33,706 nt of DNA from Lentimicrobiaceae bacterium (GCA_015657475.1 JADLKF010000011.1:1-33706), one strand, 5' to 3'. Positions 9,041 to 18,307 are shown, counted from the first letter of the stretch. Numbers and translations are program-made. Notes: a model not told the origin generated them from the letters alone.

Positions 9041-10030
9041 TTAACTGTTCAGAGCTTTCCAGAGATGATCTTTAAGTGTTACCAACCCCTGACCAGTATG
9101 TGCGGATATAAAAACTGCGGATATGCGCGGGAGTTCCTTTTTAATTAATTCCACCATCTCATCGTCAAGCAGGTCGCTTTTAGTGATGGCAAGTACACGC
9201 GCTTTATCCAGAAGTTCAGGGTTATACTGCTTCAGCTCATGAAGCAGAATCTTGTACTCTTTCCTGATGTCTTTACTATCAGCAGGAATCATGAAAAGCA
9301 ACACCGAGTTACGCTCGATATGCCTGAGAAAACGCAGTCCCAACCCCCTTCCTTCGCTGGCTCCTTCGATAATCCCGGGAATATCGGCCATCACAAATGA
9401 CAGCCCTTCCCTGTACGAAACAATACCCAGATTAGGCCTGAGAGTAGTAAAAGGATAGTCCGCAATCTCGGGCTTCGCCGCCGACAAAACCGATAACAAT
9501 GTTGATTTTCCTGCGTTCGGAAATCCAACGAGTCCGACATCGGCAAGGATCTTTAATTCAAATATCTTCCAGCCTTCAATTCCAGACTCACCTGGTTGAG
9601 CATACTTTGGCGCCTGGTTCGTCGCTGTTTTGAAATGATCGTTGCCAAGTCCACCCCGACCTCCCTTCATCACAATCTTCTCTTCTCCGTGAAAGGTAAT
9701 CTCGCTTTCCTGTTCACCGGTTTCAGCATCCTTGACAATTGTACCTAACGGAACCTCAATCACAATATCATCGCCTTCTGCTCCTTTTCTTAACGCGCCT
9801 GAACCACCGGTGCCGTTGCCAGCAATCAGATGCTTGGTATATTTAAGGTGAAGTAATGTCCACAACTGGGCATTCCCCCTGATGATAATATGACCGCCCC
9901 TGCCTCCGTCTCCACCGTCGGGGCCGCCACGTGGGTTTAACTTAGTCCGCAGGAAATGTGCCGACCCGGCTCCTCCGTTGCCCGATTTGAGAAATATCTT
10001 CACATAATCAACAAAATTGGATGAGGCCAT
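9041..10030 (-). CDS. obg: GTPase Obg/CgtA
   Basis: The 329-residue product has the two-part architecture of Obg. A glycine-rich Obg fold covers residues 1 to about 160, with [12 protein letters not shown] at 35-46. The G domain follows with G1 G-F-P-N-A-G-K-S-T at 169-177, G3 D-I-P-G, G4 T-K-S-D and G5 S-A-H-T-G. Length is normal for members lacking a C-terminal extension. Obg binds the large ribosomal subunit and acts in ribosome assembly and stress control. The gene is last in a minus-strand run hpt-adk-obg, 83 bases after adk. I see no promoter in that gap, so it is likely transcribed with adk. Confidence 0.96.
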   Translation of the reverse strand: MASSNFVDYVKIFLKSGNGGAGSAHFLRTKLNPRGGPDGGDGGRGGHIIIRGNAQLWTLLHLKYTKHLIAGNGTGGSGALRKGAEGDDIVIEVPLGTIVKDAETGEQESEITFHGEEKIVMKGGRGGLGNDHFKTATNQAPKYAQPGESGIEGWKIFELKILADVGLVGFPNAGKSTLLSVLSAAKPEIADYPFTTLRPNLGIVSYREGLSFVMADIPGIIEGASEGRGLGLRFLRHIERNSVLLFMIPADSKDIRKEYKILLHELKQYNPELLDKARVLAITKSDLLDDEMVELIKKELPRISAVFISAHTGQGLVTLKDHLWKALNS

Positions 10031-10113
10031 GGTTGTTCTTTAGGTTGGGTGATAGTGTTCTGCTATTTCGGCAATATGATACAAATCTGTAGCTCTGGCT
10101 TTTCAACAGGCCG

Positions 10114-11283
10114 CTATCTTTTTTTCTTCATTACTGCATCTACTGCTACTGACAAGCGCTCAATTACTTCTTCTCTCGGGCCGGTTGCATCCACTTCAAG
10201 GAGCTTGTTCTGTTTTCTGTATAGCTCCATGGTAGGTTTTGTTTTGTACTCATATTCTTCTAGGCGGTGAACGATAAGTTCTGTAGATTGATCATAAGGG
10301 CGCGCTTTCTCACTTTTACCACGTTTATCGAGGCGGCGGATCAGATCCAGCATTGGCACTCTGAGTTCAACTGCGCAAGATACACGCATGTTCATTCGTC
10401 TTAACAATCCGTCAAGGATATATGCCTGCAAAACCGTTCTCGGAAAGCCCTTGAAGATAAACCCGTTAACGTCATCGTGATGCTTCATCTCCTGTTCAAT
10501 AAGGGGAATTACAATCTCATCCGGGACGAGATCGCCCTGAGTCATCTTCTCTTTCACTTTCAATCCTATCTCAGTATTGTTACTCACCTCTTTCCTGAGC
10601 AGAGCACCGGTAGAGATATAGTAAAGGTTAAATTTCTGGGCGAGCAATTTCCCCTGTGTCCCTTTACCTGAACCCGGATGTCCCGAAAGCACCAGGTTGA
10701 ACCATTCCTTCTGAAGCGAAAGCTCTATCTGGGAATTAAGCCGTTCGAATATTTCAGGAATAGGGCCAACACCATCGATTGCATAGTATAGATTGCGCTC
10801 TTTATAGTATTCTTTTACCGGAAGTGTCTTGTTCTCATACTCAATCAGTCGCCGTTTGATTACTTCCTCGGTATCATCGGATCTGCCTGAGATCTTCCCT
10901 CTCTCGATAAGCCTGGTAATAAGTTCATCATTAGGAACTTCGAGGCTTAGCATGCACGATAACGAGGTGTTGAGTTTCAGCAATAACCCGTCGAGAATGT
11001 ATGCCTGCACGAAAGTGCGCGGAAATCCATCGAATAATATGCCGTTGCTGTCGGTGCTCGAAATGATCTTTTTTTCGATAAGTTCAACCATTATCTCATC
11101 CGAAACCAGTTCACCCCGCTGAATGATATCCTTCACACGGTTACCTAATTCAGACCCTTCGGCGATTTCCTGCCGCAGCAGGTCGCCGGTGGAGATATAA
11201 GCCAGGTTATATTTCTCGATGATGAGTTGTGACTGGGTTCCCTTGCCTGCACCCGGAGGACCGAAAAGCGCAATGTTAAGCAT
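10114..11283 (-). CDS. adk: tandem (two-domain) adenylate kinase
   Basis: The 389-residue protein is two complete adenylate kinase domains in one frame, about twice the usual ~190-215 residues. Domain 1 (1-190) has all core residues: P-loop G-P-P-G-A-G-K-G-T 8-16, S-T-G-D-L-L-R with Asp34, D-G-F-P-R-T with Asp85, a short zinc-free LID and G-R-S-D-D at 133-137. Domain 2 (from about 195) keeps the P-loop Lys207, the AMP-site arginines and the LID arginine. It has Ala227 and Lys278 where the two Mg-coordinating aspartates normally sit (Asp33 and Asp84 of the E. coli enzyme). Domain 1 is therefore expected to interconvert ATP + AMP and 2 ADP, while domain 2 looks weakened or regulatory. No frame irregularity is seen at the junction. 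The gene sits between hpt and obg. Confidence 0.95.
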   Translation of the reverse strand: MLNIALFGPPGAGKGTQSQLIIEKYNLAYISTGDLLRQEIAEGSELGNRVKDIIQRGELVSDEIMVELIEKKIISSTDSNGILFDGFPRTFVQAYILDGLLLKLNTSLSCMLSLEVPNDELITRLIERGKISGRSDDTEEVIKRRLIEYENKTLPVKEYYKERNLYYAIDGVGPIPEIFERLNSQIELSLQKEWFNLVLSGHPGSGKGTQGKLLAQKFNLYYISTGALLRKEVSNNTEIGLKVKEKMTQGDLVPDEIVIPLIEQEMKHHDDVNGFIFKGFPRTVLQAYILDGLLRRMNMRVSCAVELRVPMLDLIRRLDKRGKSEKARPYDQSTELIVHRLEEYEYKTKPTMELYRKQNKLLEVDATGPREEVIERLSVAVDAVMKKKR

Positions 11284-11354
11284 ATGATTCAGAAACTTTT
11301 ATTAATAATTATTCTTTGTTTCCATTATCTTGAATTGGCTTATGCTGCCAAACT

Positions 11355-11894
11355 CTATTCCGAAATCTTGTAAATATCAGCAGAATTTCTGCCAAGACCG
11401 TCATAATCGAGGCCATAACCAACGACAAAATCGTTAGGAATCCTGAAACAGACATAATCGATCGGGTAGTCCATTTTATAGGCTTCAGGCTTGAGCAAAC
11501 AGGCTGCCACTTTTACATCAAAAGCCTTTAGAGCCTTTATTTTGTCGATGAGCTTTACAATCGTAAGGCCTGAGTCAACAATATCTTCAACAAGCACAAC
11601 ATGCCTGCCTTCAACCGGAATATCAAGGCCTATAACTTCTTCAATTTTCCCTGTGCTGTTTACTCCTTTGTATGACGAAACCTTTACGAACGCAATCTCG
11701 CAGTCAATACTGATACGTTTCAGCAAGTCCGAAGCAAAAATGAATGAACCATTTAAAACTACAACGAACAGAGGCTTTTTCCCCTGGTATTCAAGGTTTA
11801 GCCTGGCGGCCAGCTTCTTTACTCCAGCCTGAATTTTTCGTTCAGACATATATTTTACAAACGTTTTGTCATGCAATTTCCAGGGTTCAGTCAT
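11355..11894 (-). CDS. hpt: hypoxanthine phosphoribosyltransferase
   Basis: The 179-residue product belongs to the purine phosphoribosyltransferases. The PRPP-binding motif V-E-D-I-V-D-S-G-L-T follows a run of hydrophobic residues. The C-terminal F-V-V-G-Y-G-L-D-Y-D-G segment is typical of bacterial HPRT, which salvages hypoxanthine (and guanine) to the nucleotide. The ATG at 11894 is chosen over a TTG at 11915 because a perfect -7 promoter box covers 11913-11920. The gene heads the hpt-adk-obg run and is divergent from purE, placing purine salvage and de novo synthesis back to back. Confidence 0.95.
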   Translation of the reverse strand: MTEPWKLHDKTFVKYMSERKIQAGVKKLAARLNLEYQGKKPLFVVVLNGSFIFASDLLKRISIDCEIAFVKVSSYKGVNSTGKIEEVIGLDIPVEGRHVVLVEDIVDSGLTIVKLIDKIKALKAFDVKVAACLLKPEAYKMDYPIDYVCFRIPNDFVVGYGLDYDGLGRNSADIYKISE

Positions 11895-11912
11895 GGTACA
11901 ATTCCTTTTCAG

Positions 11913-11942
11913 CAAAGATAGAACATCCTTTAAAATCGCAAT
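11913..11942 (-). promoter_or_regulatory. candidate promoter for hpt-adk-obg
   Basis: On the minus strand, ATTG (11942-11939), an 18-base spacer and TATCTTTG (11920-11913) fit the Bacteroidota consensus. The -7 box is perfect and the -33 box has one mismatch. The hpt ATG begins 18 bases downstream. Confidence 0.55.
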
Positions 11943-12023
11943 CTATCTGTCTTCATTAATGTTCTTAAAACCTGAGGATAAGTGTGCTTAAGTAATTTAT
12001 CAATGCACTTTTTATTATGACTA

Positions 12024-12054
12024 TTTGCGGTTAACTGCGACAGTATTATCTTCG
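12024..12054 (+). promoter_or_regulatory. candidate promoter for purE
   Basis: TTTG (12024-12027), a 19-base spacer and TATCTTCG (12047-12054) fit the Bacteroidota promoter with one mismatch in the -7 box. The purE ATG lies 19 bases further on. No purine riboswitch fold was recognised in the short leader. Confidence 0.55.
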
Positions 12055-12073
12055 CTTATTAAAACCCGAAACC

Positions 12074-12580
12074 ATGAATGCAATTGTGAGTATTATTATG
12101 GGCAGTACCAGCGACCTGCCGGTAATGGAAAGCGCCGCCAATGTTTTGAATGAGCTGAAAATTCCGTTTGAAATGAACGCTTTATCGGCTCACCGCACTC
12201 CCGAAAAAGTTGAAGAATTTGCCAGCAATGCTGCAGCCCGCGGAATAAAGGTAATAATTGCTGCCGCAGGCATGGCCGCTCATCTTCCCGGTGTAATTGC
12301 TGCATTCACACCTTTACCGGTGATTGGCGTTCCCATCCGTTCGACGTTCGACGGTCTCGACTCATTGCTTGCCATTGTTCAGATGCCGCCTGGTATACCC
12401 GTTGCCACAGTCGCCGTAAACGGCGCACAGAATGCCGCCATTTTAGCATCTCAGATCGTTGCCACCGGGGATGCTGAACTCGCTGAAAGAGTTATCAGGT
12501 ATAAGGAAAATCTCAAGAAGAAGATAATTGAAGCCAACGAGCAACTCAAAGACGTGAAGTTTGAGTACAAAGTGAACTAG
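12074..12580 (+). CDS. purE: N5-carboxyaminoimidazole ribonucleotide mutase (class I PurE)
   Basis: The 168-residue protein carries the class I PurE signatures: G-S-T-S-D at 10-14, S-A-H-R-T-P at 38-43 with the catalytic histidine, A-G-M-A-A-H-L-P-G and P-V-I-G-V-P. It moves the carboxyl group from N5-CAIR to C4 to give CAIR in purine biosynthesis. The partner PurK is not in the window. Length is normal. The gene is alone on its strand, with its own promoter-like element. It ends 7 bases before the stop of the convergent O-methyltransferase gene, with no obvious terminator in that gap. Confidence 0.97.
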   Translation: MNAIVSIIMGSTSDLPVMESAANVLNELKIPFEMNALSAHRTPEKVEEFASNAAARGIKVIIAAAGMAAHLPGVIAAFTPLPVIGVPIRSTFDGLDSLLAIVQMPPGIPVATVAVNGAQNAAILASQIVATGDAELAERVIRYKENLKKKIIEANEQLKDVKFEYKVN

Positions 12581-12587
12581 GTCAGCG

Positions 12588-13274
12588 CTACAGCTTCCTG
12601 ATAATTGTCAGCCCATCGCGAACTGTTAATAGCAAGCATTCAACACCTTTGTGGTTCATGATGTAATCATTAAATTCTGCAATTCCTGCGACTTCGCGGC
12701 TTGAGCCGGGATGATTATCCACCACTTTCCCATACCACAGGGTATTGTCGGCTATGATAAAGCCACTCGCAGATACTTTGTCGAAGATCATTTCAAAATA
12801 CCGGATATAGTCATCCTTGTTTCCATCGATGAACACGAGATCGAACGGGCCTTGTATTGACGGCACGATTTGGAAAGCGTCACCGATATGTAACTCCACT
12901 TTATTCTGGACCCCGGCAAGTTTAAAGTACTTCAGGGCAATTTCTTCAAGTTCGGGATTGCATTCAACGGTGTGTAAAATTCCTCCTTCAGCAATTCCCT
13001 CTGCTAGACAAATAGCAGAATAACCGGTAAAAGACCCAATCTCTAGTACTTTCATCGGCCTCATCATGCAACTTATTGTACGAAGAAGTGCTCCCTGAAC
13101 ATGCCCCGATAGCATCTGGGGTGCAACGGTTTTGAGGTGTGTCTCTCGCGAAAGTTGTTTAAGAATTTCAGGTTCTTCTGAAGTATGTTGTTCTGCATAC
13201 AGCTCAATATGAGGATTTACCAGCGATTCCGGCTGATTTGCAGAGGATCGAACCAATGTGTTATTTTTTACCAT
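12588..13274 (-). CDS. class I SAM-dependent O-methyltransferase
   Basis: The 228-residue product belongs to the caffeoyl-CoA/catechol O-methyltransferase-like family common in bacteria. SAM-binding motif I is V-L-E-I-G-S-F-T-G-Y at 76-85. A later D-L-V-F-I-D-G-N-K-D-D-Y supplies the metal-binding acidic residues of this family. The front part (H-T-S-E-E-P-E-I-L-K, R-E-T-H-L) is standard for Bacteroidota members. The ATG at 13274 overlaps the end of the upstream M16 peptidase gene by 14 bases, which implies translational coupling. About 15 residues at the N-terminus exceed the usual length, so a slightly later start is possible. The physiological substrate is unknown. Confidence 0.85.
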   Translation of the reverse strand: MVKNNTLVRSSANQPESLVNPHIELYAEQHTSEEPEILKQLSRETHLKTVAPQMLSGHVQGALLRTISCMMRPMKVLEIGSFTGYSAICLAEGIAEGGILHTVECNPELEEIALKYFKLAGVQNKVELHIGDAFQIVPSIQGPFDLVFIDGNKDDYIRYFEMIFDKVSASGFIIADNTLWYGKVVDNHPGSSREVAGIAEFNDYIMNHKGVECLLLTVRDGLTIIRKL

Positions 13275-14499
13275 TCGTAAAAATAAGTGAACTTAGAGCC
13301 GAAGGGTCAAAAACCTCATTGGCTACTTCCATTACATCTGAAGGAGTAATCGCCTCAACACGTGCGATCACTTCTTCTACAGTGTCTACCTTGTTGAAAA
13401 TCAACATGCTTTTACCGGCAGATAACATTTCATTTTGATGTGCTTCTACCGAAATTGCTATCTGGCCTTTCAGTTGCTCTTTACGGATTTTAAATCTTCC
13501 GTTGCCCATCTTTTCTTCCCTGATTTTGCGCAACTCTTTCATAACAAGGCTAATAGCCTTATCAACCATTCGTGTATCAGTGCCCAGGTATATCGTAAAA
13601 ATGCCTGTATCGGAAAGCGGCTGATAATTCGACTCAAGGTTGTATGCTATTCCATGCTTTTCGCGAAGTTCAAGGTTCAGCACCGAATTCATGGCAGGGC
13701 CACCGAGCATATTAGTGATCAACGCCAGCGTGTATCGTTTATTATCGTGGTAATTATATGCCCTGTTTCCTATAATTATGTGTGACTGGTGTTTAGAAAA
13801 CTTCCTCGATGCATCCATTTTTTCAAACTCGGGTGGCGAATACCTTGCAGGCTGTCCTTCACCAGCCAATTGATTGCCAAAATACCTCCCAGTAAGCATT
13901 AAAAGTTTTGAGAAATTTATATCTCCAACTGTACTAATAACTAATTGATTTGTAAAATAATGGCGCTTGGTAAAGCCAAGGATCTGTTCCCTGGTAAACT
14001 TTTTAAGGTGAGAAGGCGTCCCTAGAATATTTTTTCCCAATGGGTGATCGCCGAAAATAAGTGAGTCGAACTCGTCGTGAATCCAATCCATCGGGCTGTC
14101 CTTGTATGAATTGATTTCATCGATCACGACATCCCGCTCTTTTTTTATTTCCTCTTCCGGGAAAGTAGAATTAAAAAGAATATCAGAAAACAATTCAAGC
14201 GAACGACTGTAATATTCGGGAAGAAATGAAGCGTATACAGTTGTTTCTTCCTTTGTGGTGAATGCATTCAGATCTGCACCAACGTTTTCGATCCTGTCGA
14301 GTACCTGTCGGGCTGTTCGGTGGCTGGTTCCCTTAAAGATGAGGTGTTCAATAAAATGAGCCATACCCTGTTCTTCAGGCTTTTCGTCACGTGACCCTGC
14401 ATTCACCACGACACCCAGATGTGCTACAGGACCTCTCGTCTGCCTGTGAACCAACCGGATGCCGTTTGGAAATTGATAAGCCTGGTAAGGTGAAGACAT
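13261..14499 (-). CDS. M16-family zinc peptidase
   Basis: The 412-residue protein has the inverted zinc motif H-F-I-E-H at 48-52 (H-x-x-E-H). A K-E-R-D-V-V-I-D-E-I helix further on supplies the third ligand region, as in PqqL/mitochondrial processing peptidase-like enzymes. Both halves of the M16 fold are present, with the inactive half at the C-terminal end (R-E-K-H-G-I-A-Y). No signal peptide is evident, so it is probably cytoplasmic. Its natural substrate is unknown. The mRNA has no Shine-Dalgarno sequence before the ATG. It lies 130 bases after a GldN-like lipoprotein gene and overlaps the O-methyltransferase gene. Confidence 0.9.
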   Translation of the reverse strand: MSSPYQAYQFPNGIRLVHRQTRGPVAHLGVVVNAGSRDEKPEEQGMAHFIEHLIFKGTSHRTARQVLDRIENVGADLNAFTTKEETTVYASFLPEYYSRSLELFSDILFNSTFPEEEIKKERDVVIDEINSYKDSPMDWIHDEFDSLIFGDHPLGKNILGTPSHLKKFTREQILGFTKRHYFTNQLVISTVGDINFSKLLMLTGRYFGNQLAGEGQPARYSPPEFEKMDASRKFSKHQSHIIIGNRAYNYHDNKRYTLALITNMLGGPAMNSVLNLELREKHGIAYNLESNYQPLSDTGIFTIYLGTDTRMVDKAISLVMKELRKIREEKMGNGRFKIRKEQLKGQIAISVEAHQNEMLSAGKSMLIFNKVDTVEEVIARVEAITPSDVMEVANEVFDPSALSSLIFTNGKK

Positions 14500-14629
14500 T
14501 GGAGGAATTTCGAGTTTATTGTTAATAGTAAATGGTTAATGGCACAGAATACAACTTATTGCTATCGAATAGGAAACAATTAACATATGGCGACTAATTC
14601 CCCATTAACCAATTTCTGATCACTGCTGA

Positions 14630-15193
14630 TTACTTTAGTTTTAATTCTCCGGGGTATTTGCCATCAAAAAACACCCAAAAAAGCGGCATATAACCACGTA
14701 ATTCGCCGTCGTCACCATAACGGGCAATGAGTGGACAAACACCAGCTACTTCCTTGGTAAATTGAAGGCTTTTTTCGTCCATCTTCCATTCTTCCAGAAA
14801 ACGCAGCCTGGTAATATCACGGATATTGAGCTCCTGAACTAAAACAGTATCATAAAGAGAATGAGGGGGAGCGGCACGTTCGAGCGTAATTGTATCCGAA
14901 CGCTTCATAATGCTTTTCAATTGTTCGGGAGTAAGCAACTCGTTGGTGAAAAAGTCGTATGCCTTAACCTTCCCATCAAGCACCGACTGCATTATGTTCT
15001 TCACAAGCTTTTCGCGATCCTGCCCTTCAATATTCTGTACCCACCAGTCATTATCAGGGTCGGGCGATTTTATCGGAACATCGTATTGAATTCGTTTGGT
15101 CACCAACGATTTGTTGTCGTTCTGCTTATTGCAACCCGCTATGATTGCCGCCAATAAAATGGCAAGAGGCAATAGTTTGAACATTATTTTCAT
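14630..15193 (-). CDS. GldN/PorN-like lipoprotein
   Basis: The 187-residue product has a lipoprotein signal with lipobox I-A-G-C (Cys21). The mature part resembles the T9SS component GldN/PorN. D-G-K-V-x-A-Y-D comes near the start. Later, I-R-D-I-T-R-L-R-F-L-E-E-W is followed by G-V-C-P-L-I-A-R-Y and G-E-L-R-G-Y-M-P-L-F-W-V-F-F near the end, in the same order as GldN. GldN itself is longer, periplasmic rather than acylated, and normally encoded in gldKLMN; none of those partners is beside this gene. It sits 86 bases after the receiver/PPDK_N gene on the same strand. A role as an accessory ring or peptidoglycan-side subunit of the T9SS is inference only. Confidence 0.75.
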   Translation of the reverse strand: MKIMFKLLPLAILLAAIIAGCNKQNDNKSLVTKRIQYDVPIKSPDPDNDWWVQNIEGQDREKLVKNIMQSVLDGKVKAYDFFTNELLTPEQLKSIMKRSDTITLERAAPPHSLYDTVLVQELNIRDITRLRFLEEWKMDEKSLQFTKEVAGVCPLIARYGDDGELRGYMPLFWVFFDGKYPGELKLK

Positions 15194-15279
15194 CGGATTA
15201 ATATTAGATTTTTATACTCGAGAGCCTTATTATCCAGCCGCATCATCGGCAACCGATAAAAACGCTGACAATGAAGGCA

Positions 15280-18276
15280 TCAGAAAACTTCTTCCTCATT
15301 TTCAGAGCTTAACTTCAGCACAGCGCCTTTATTGTGTTTGCCATCTATTTTAATAGTCAGTGGCCTGGGAAACTGAACGTGCCTTATAATATCGTCTTCG
15401 AACAATGCAGGCAGACTGTTAAGTGTTTCAAGATCAATAAATCCATCGTTCATAAACGGATTTATTGTAAAGTAACCAACCCGGAAAGATGTAAGATTCT
15501 GAAAAAAGTGAGTGCCCTGACTTGGATCAATCCTGTAATTTTCAAGCCCTGACTCAATAATAAGCCTTGCTGCTGATATCTGCGGCCACTTCACCGGGAT
15601 ACCCAACCATGGATCGGTGCTGCCCCACCGGCCCGGGCCAATCAGAATGTAATTGTTTTGTGAAGCCAGAAATTTGTCGTTTATCAGACCTATACGGTAT
15701 GCGATCTCGGGATTGCGGGCCGGGTCGAAAACCTCGGGTTTTATATAAACAATATCCGAGATGCCGGATATTAGCCCGTTCCCCAGTGCTGCATTTGAAT
15801 ATATCAGCGTGTCTTCCGGATTTACTTCTTCAAGGTTTACATCATTTGATTCCTTGCTTTCTACTATCGGTCTGATTTGCAGCAAGGTAAATGCTTTTGG
15901 TGTTCCTTTGGGCCGGTGCAGATCAACAGCAAATTCTATCTCGATAGGTTTACCCAGTTCGCGATGGCCCATATCAAGACAAGTCTGCAATATTTCGGCA
16001 AGCGGAAAAGAATTATGATTCAAAATATTGGCAAATGTCACTACCCGGCGACCGTCATAATAGGTTCCTTCACGAAGAACATGATTTTCAAAATCAAGTG
16101 TTGAAACCAGATCCCTGAAAGCCAGATCAGCCGATGCTTCTTCAATCTTCAATCTTTTCAAATTCATCCCATCATCAAGCGAAGGCCAAAAGCTATCAGG
16201 CTTAAGATCAAGAGCATAAAAATATTTCTGGGTTTCACGCAACGCCATTTCTGTATTCGAAAGCTGCAGTATTTTTTTTGGATATTTCGGTGAAAACCTC
16301 AATGATGTTCCCCCGTCAACGATGTATTTCCCTAAACCGATGGCGATGGATGCAATACCATCCTCACTTCTTTCAGGAGCAATCGGATAATAGTTGATAG
16401 AGCGGGCTACTCCCGAAAATGTAGGGAAAAAGGAATCATCAAAGTGTGACCCCACAACCTGCTGCAGCACGATAGCCATCTTCTCTTCGTCAATGAGGTT
16501 GCGCGTTGCCGCCATGTAAGCCTTGCTGTTATGAAAAAACACCGAGGCGTAGACACTTTTGATTGCATTGCTGAGTTGTTCCAGCATCATGCGTTCGTCA
16601 CCCGGTACACGGGGCACCATATATGTGGAATATATGCCGGCAAAAGGCTGATAATGTGAATCTTCCAGCAGACTCGAAGAACGGACAGCAATAGGTCTGC
16701 TGCTCACACTGATGAACTTTGCGAGGTCATCGTGCAGCCTGAAAGGCAGGCGCGCATTGATGAACTGGTTCAGTATTTCCTCGTCAGGCAGATCTGACAA
16801 TCCTATCTTGAAAAGGTCGTTATCCTCCATAAACTCGTCAAACACGTCGGTGCATAGCACAACGGTGTGGGGAATCGATATATTGACTCCGGGGAATTTA
16901 TCGAAGAGGCGGTTTCGTTTAATGATAGTATCGAGAAATGCCAGGCCGCGGGCTTTCCCACCAATTGAACCATCACCAATACGGGTAAATGTTACATACT
17001 CGTCAAAGCTGTCACGGTTGAATTCAGCGATTATTCCCCTTGCTTTATTCAGACGGTAACCTGCAATGGCTTCAAAAAGGAAGCGGCGAATTTCATCAAG
17101 GTCGGTGAAATCGCCCGGACGAACATCTTTAAAGAATTCAGCCAGTGGAAACAAAGCCCTGGCAAACAGCCATTTAGAAAGGTGATTACGGTATATATGG
17201 TACAACAGTGAGTCGTCAGGAACTTCGAAGATGCGCTGCTGCAAAGCTTTCAGGTCACCGGCTCGCATAATCTCTTCCTTGGTTTCGGGATCTACAAAAA
17301 CGAAATCACCAAACGCAAAGTACTCCATCATAAAGTGCCTTAACTCGAGCGAAAGCGTTTTCGAGTTCTTGTTGATAAAGCCGACATTCATTTCGTGAGC
17401 AACAGATGCAAACTTTTCGTCGGACGATTGCAACAGGAATGGAACAAACTCATCTTCGGCCCGGACATGCTTAAGCAGTTTGAAACCCGCTTCCGGATCA
17501 TCCTTACCACGACGGCGGTAGCTTATGTCGGAGATGATACCAAGCAGACTGTGTTTAAACTTCTCATAAAGCCCGATAGCCTGCTCATAATTTGTGGCCA
17601 GTAAAATTTTTGGCCGGCCGCGGTTACGTAACATCTGCTGGTGTTCGTTCAGTCCTTCGGTCATGAAGGATCGCGACTGGTTGAACACGATTTTATATAT
17701 GTTCGGTAAATAACTTGAGTAAAACCTCACTGAGTCTTCAACCAGCAGCACTACCTGCACGCCAACCTCGCGGGTGTCGTGCTCGGCATTCATCTTGTCC
17801 TCAATCAGTTTGATGATAGCCAACAGAAGATCGCTGTTGCCCAACCAGCTGAAAATATAGTCGATCGCACTCAGGTCTTCATGCGACACCTTGAGAGAGA
17901 CTTCGCGTGAAAAAGGTGTCAATACAACAATCGGGATATCAGGGTATTGACTTTTTATCTTTTTAGCCAGGTCGAATGTGTCGAGTTCTTCGAGGTTCAA
18001 CATGCAGATAACCAGGTCAATATTTTCGCTTTTCAGCGTTGTAAAAGCCTCTTTCTCCGAAGGAACCTGTATAAACTGAGGCGGATACCGCAAATTGAGT
18101 GATACATATTCATTGAAAATCTGCTCATCAATACGGCCATCACCCTCAAGGATAAATGCATCATAATTGCTCGCAATCAGTAGTACATGATAAATACGTT
18201 TCCTCATCAGTTTGATGAACGGCGTATCATCGAAATAATATTTCTGCGAAAGCTGGGCTAATTGTGATGGTTTCAT
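15280..18276 (-). CDS. receiver-domain/PPDK_N (PEP/pyruvate-binding) fusion protein
   Basis: The 998-residue protein joins two receiver-like domains (about 28-165 and 174-320) to the ATP-binding domain of PEP synthase/pyruvate phosphate dikinase (from about 430; G-S-I-G-G-K-A-R-G at 436-444, then A-V-R-S-S-S-L-L-E-D-S). The first receiver has Met in the phosphoacceptor region (V-I-C-M-L-N-L). The second keeps acidic residues after strand 1 (V-E-D-S) and Asp250 in I-I-S-D-I-S-Y. The phosphohistidine swivel and the PEP-binding barrel of true PEP synthase are absent, so it should not make PEP by itself. The ATG at 18276 is chosen over a TTG at 18297 because of the promoter at 18308-18338. It is the first gene of a minus-strand run. 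A signal-controlled phosphotransferase is plausible. Confidence 0.85.
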   Translation of the reverse strand: MKPSQLAQLSQKYYFDDTPFIKLMRKRIYHVLLIASNYDAFILEGDGRIDEQIFNEYVSLNLRYPPQFIQVPSEKEAFTTLKSENIDLVICMLNLEELDTFDLAKKIKSQYPDIPIVVLTPFSREVSLKVSHEDLSAIDYIFSWLGNSDLLLAIIKLIEDKMNAEHDTREVGVQVVLLVEDSVRFYSSYLPNIYKIVFNQSRSFMTEGLNEHQQMLRNRGRPKILLATNYEQAIGLYEKFKHSLLGIISDISYRRRGKDDPEAGFKLLKHVRAEDEFVPFLLQSSDEKFASVAHEMNVGFINKNSKTLSLELRHFMMEYFAFGDFVFVDPETKEEIMRAGDLKALQQRIFEVPDDSLLYHIYRNHLSKWLFARALFPLAEFFKDVRPGDFTDLDEIRRFLFEAIAGYRLNKARGIIAEFNRDSFDEYVTFTRIGDGSIGGKARGLAFLDTIIKRNRLFDKFPGVNISIPHTVVLCTDVFDEFMEDNDLFKIGLSDLPDEEILNQFINARLPFRLHDDLAKFISVSSRPIAVRSSSLLEDSHYQPFAGIYSTYMVPRVPGDERMMLEQLSNAIKSVYASVFFHNSKAYMAATRNLIDEEKMAIVLQQVVGSHFDDSFFPTFSGVARSINYYPIAPERSEDGIASIAIGLGKYIVDGGTSLRFSPKYPKKILQLSNTEMALRETQKYFYALDLKPDSFWPSLDDGMNLKRLKIEEASADLAFRDLVSTLDFENHVLREGTYYDGRRVVTFANILNHNSFPLAEILQTCLDMGHRELGKPIEIEFAVDLHRPKGTPKAFTLLQIRPIVESKESNDVNLEEVNPEDTLIYSNAALGNGLISGISDIVYIKPEVFDPARNPEIAYRIGLINDKFLASQNNYILIGPGRWGSTDPWLGIPVKWPQISAARLIIESGLENYRIDPSQGTHFFQNLTSFRVGYFTINPFMNDGFIDLETLNSLPALFEDDIIRHVQFPRPLTIKIDGKHNKGAVLKLSSENEEEVF

Positions 18277-18307
18277 GTGTATATAACCGATCTGCAACCG
18301 ACAGGCG

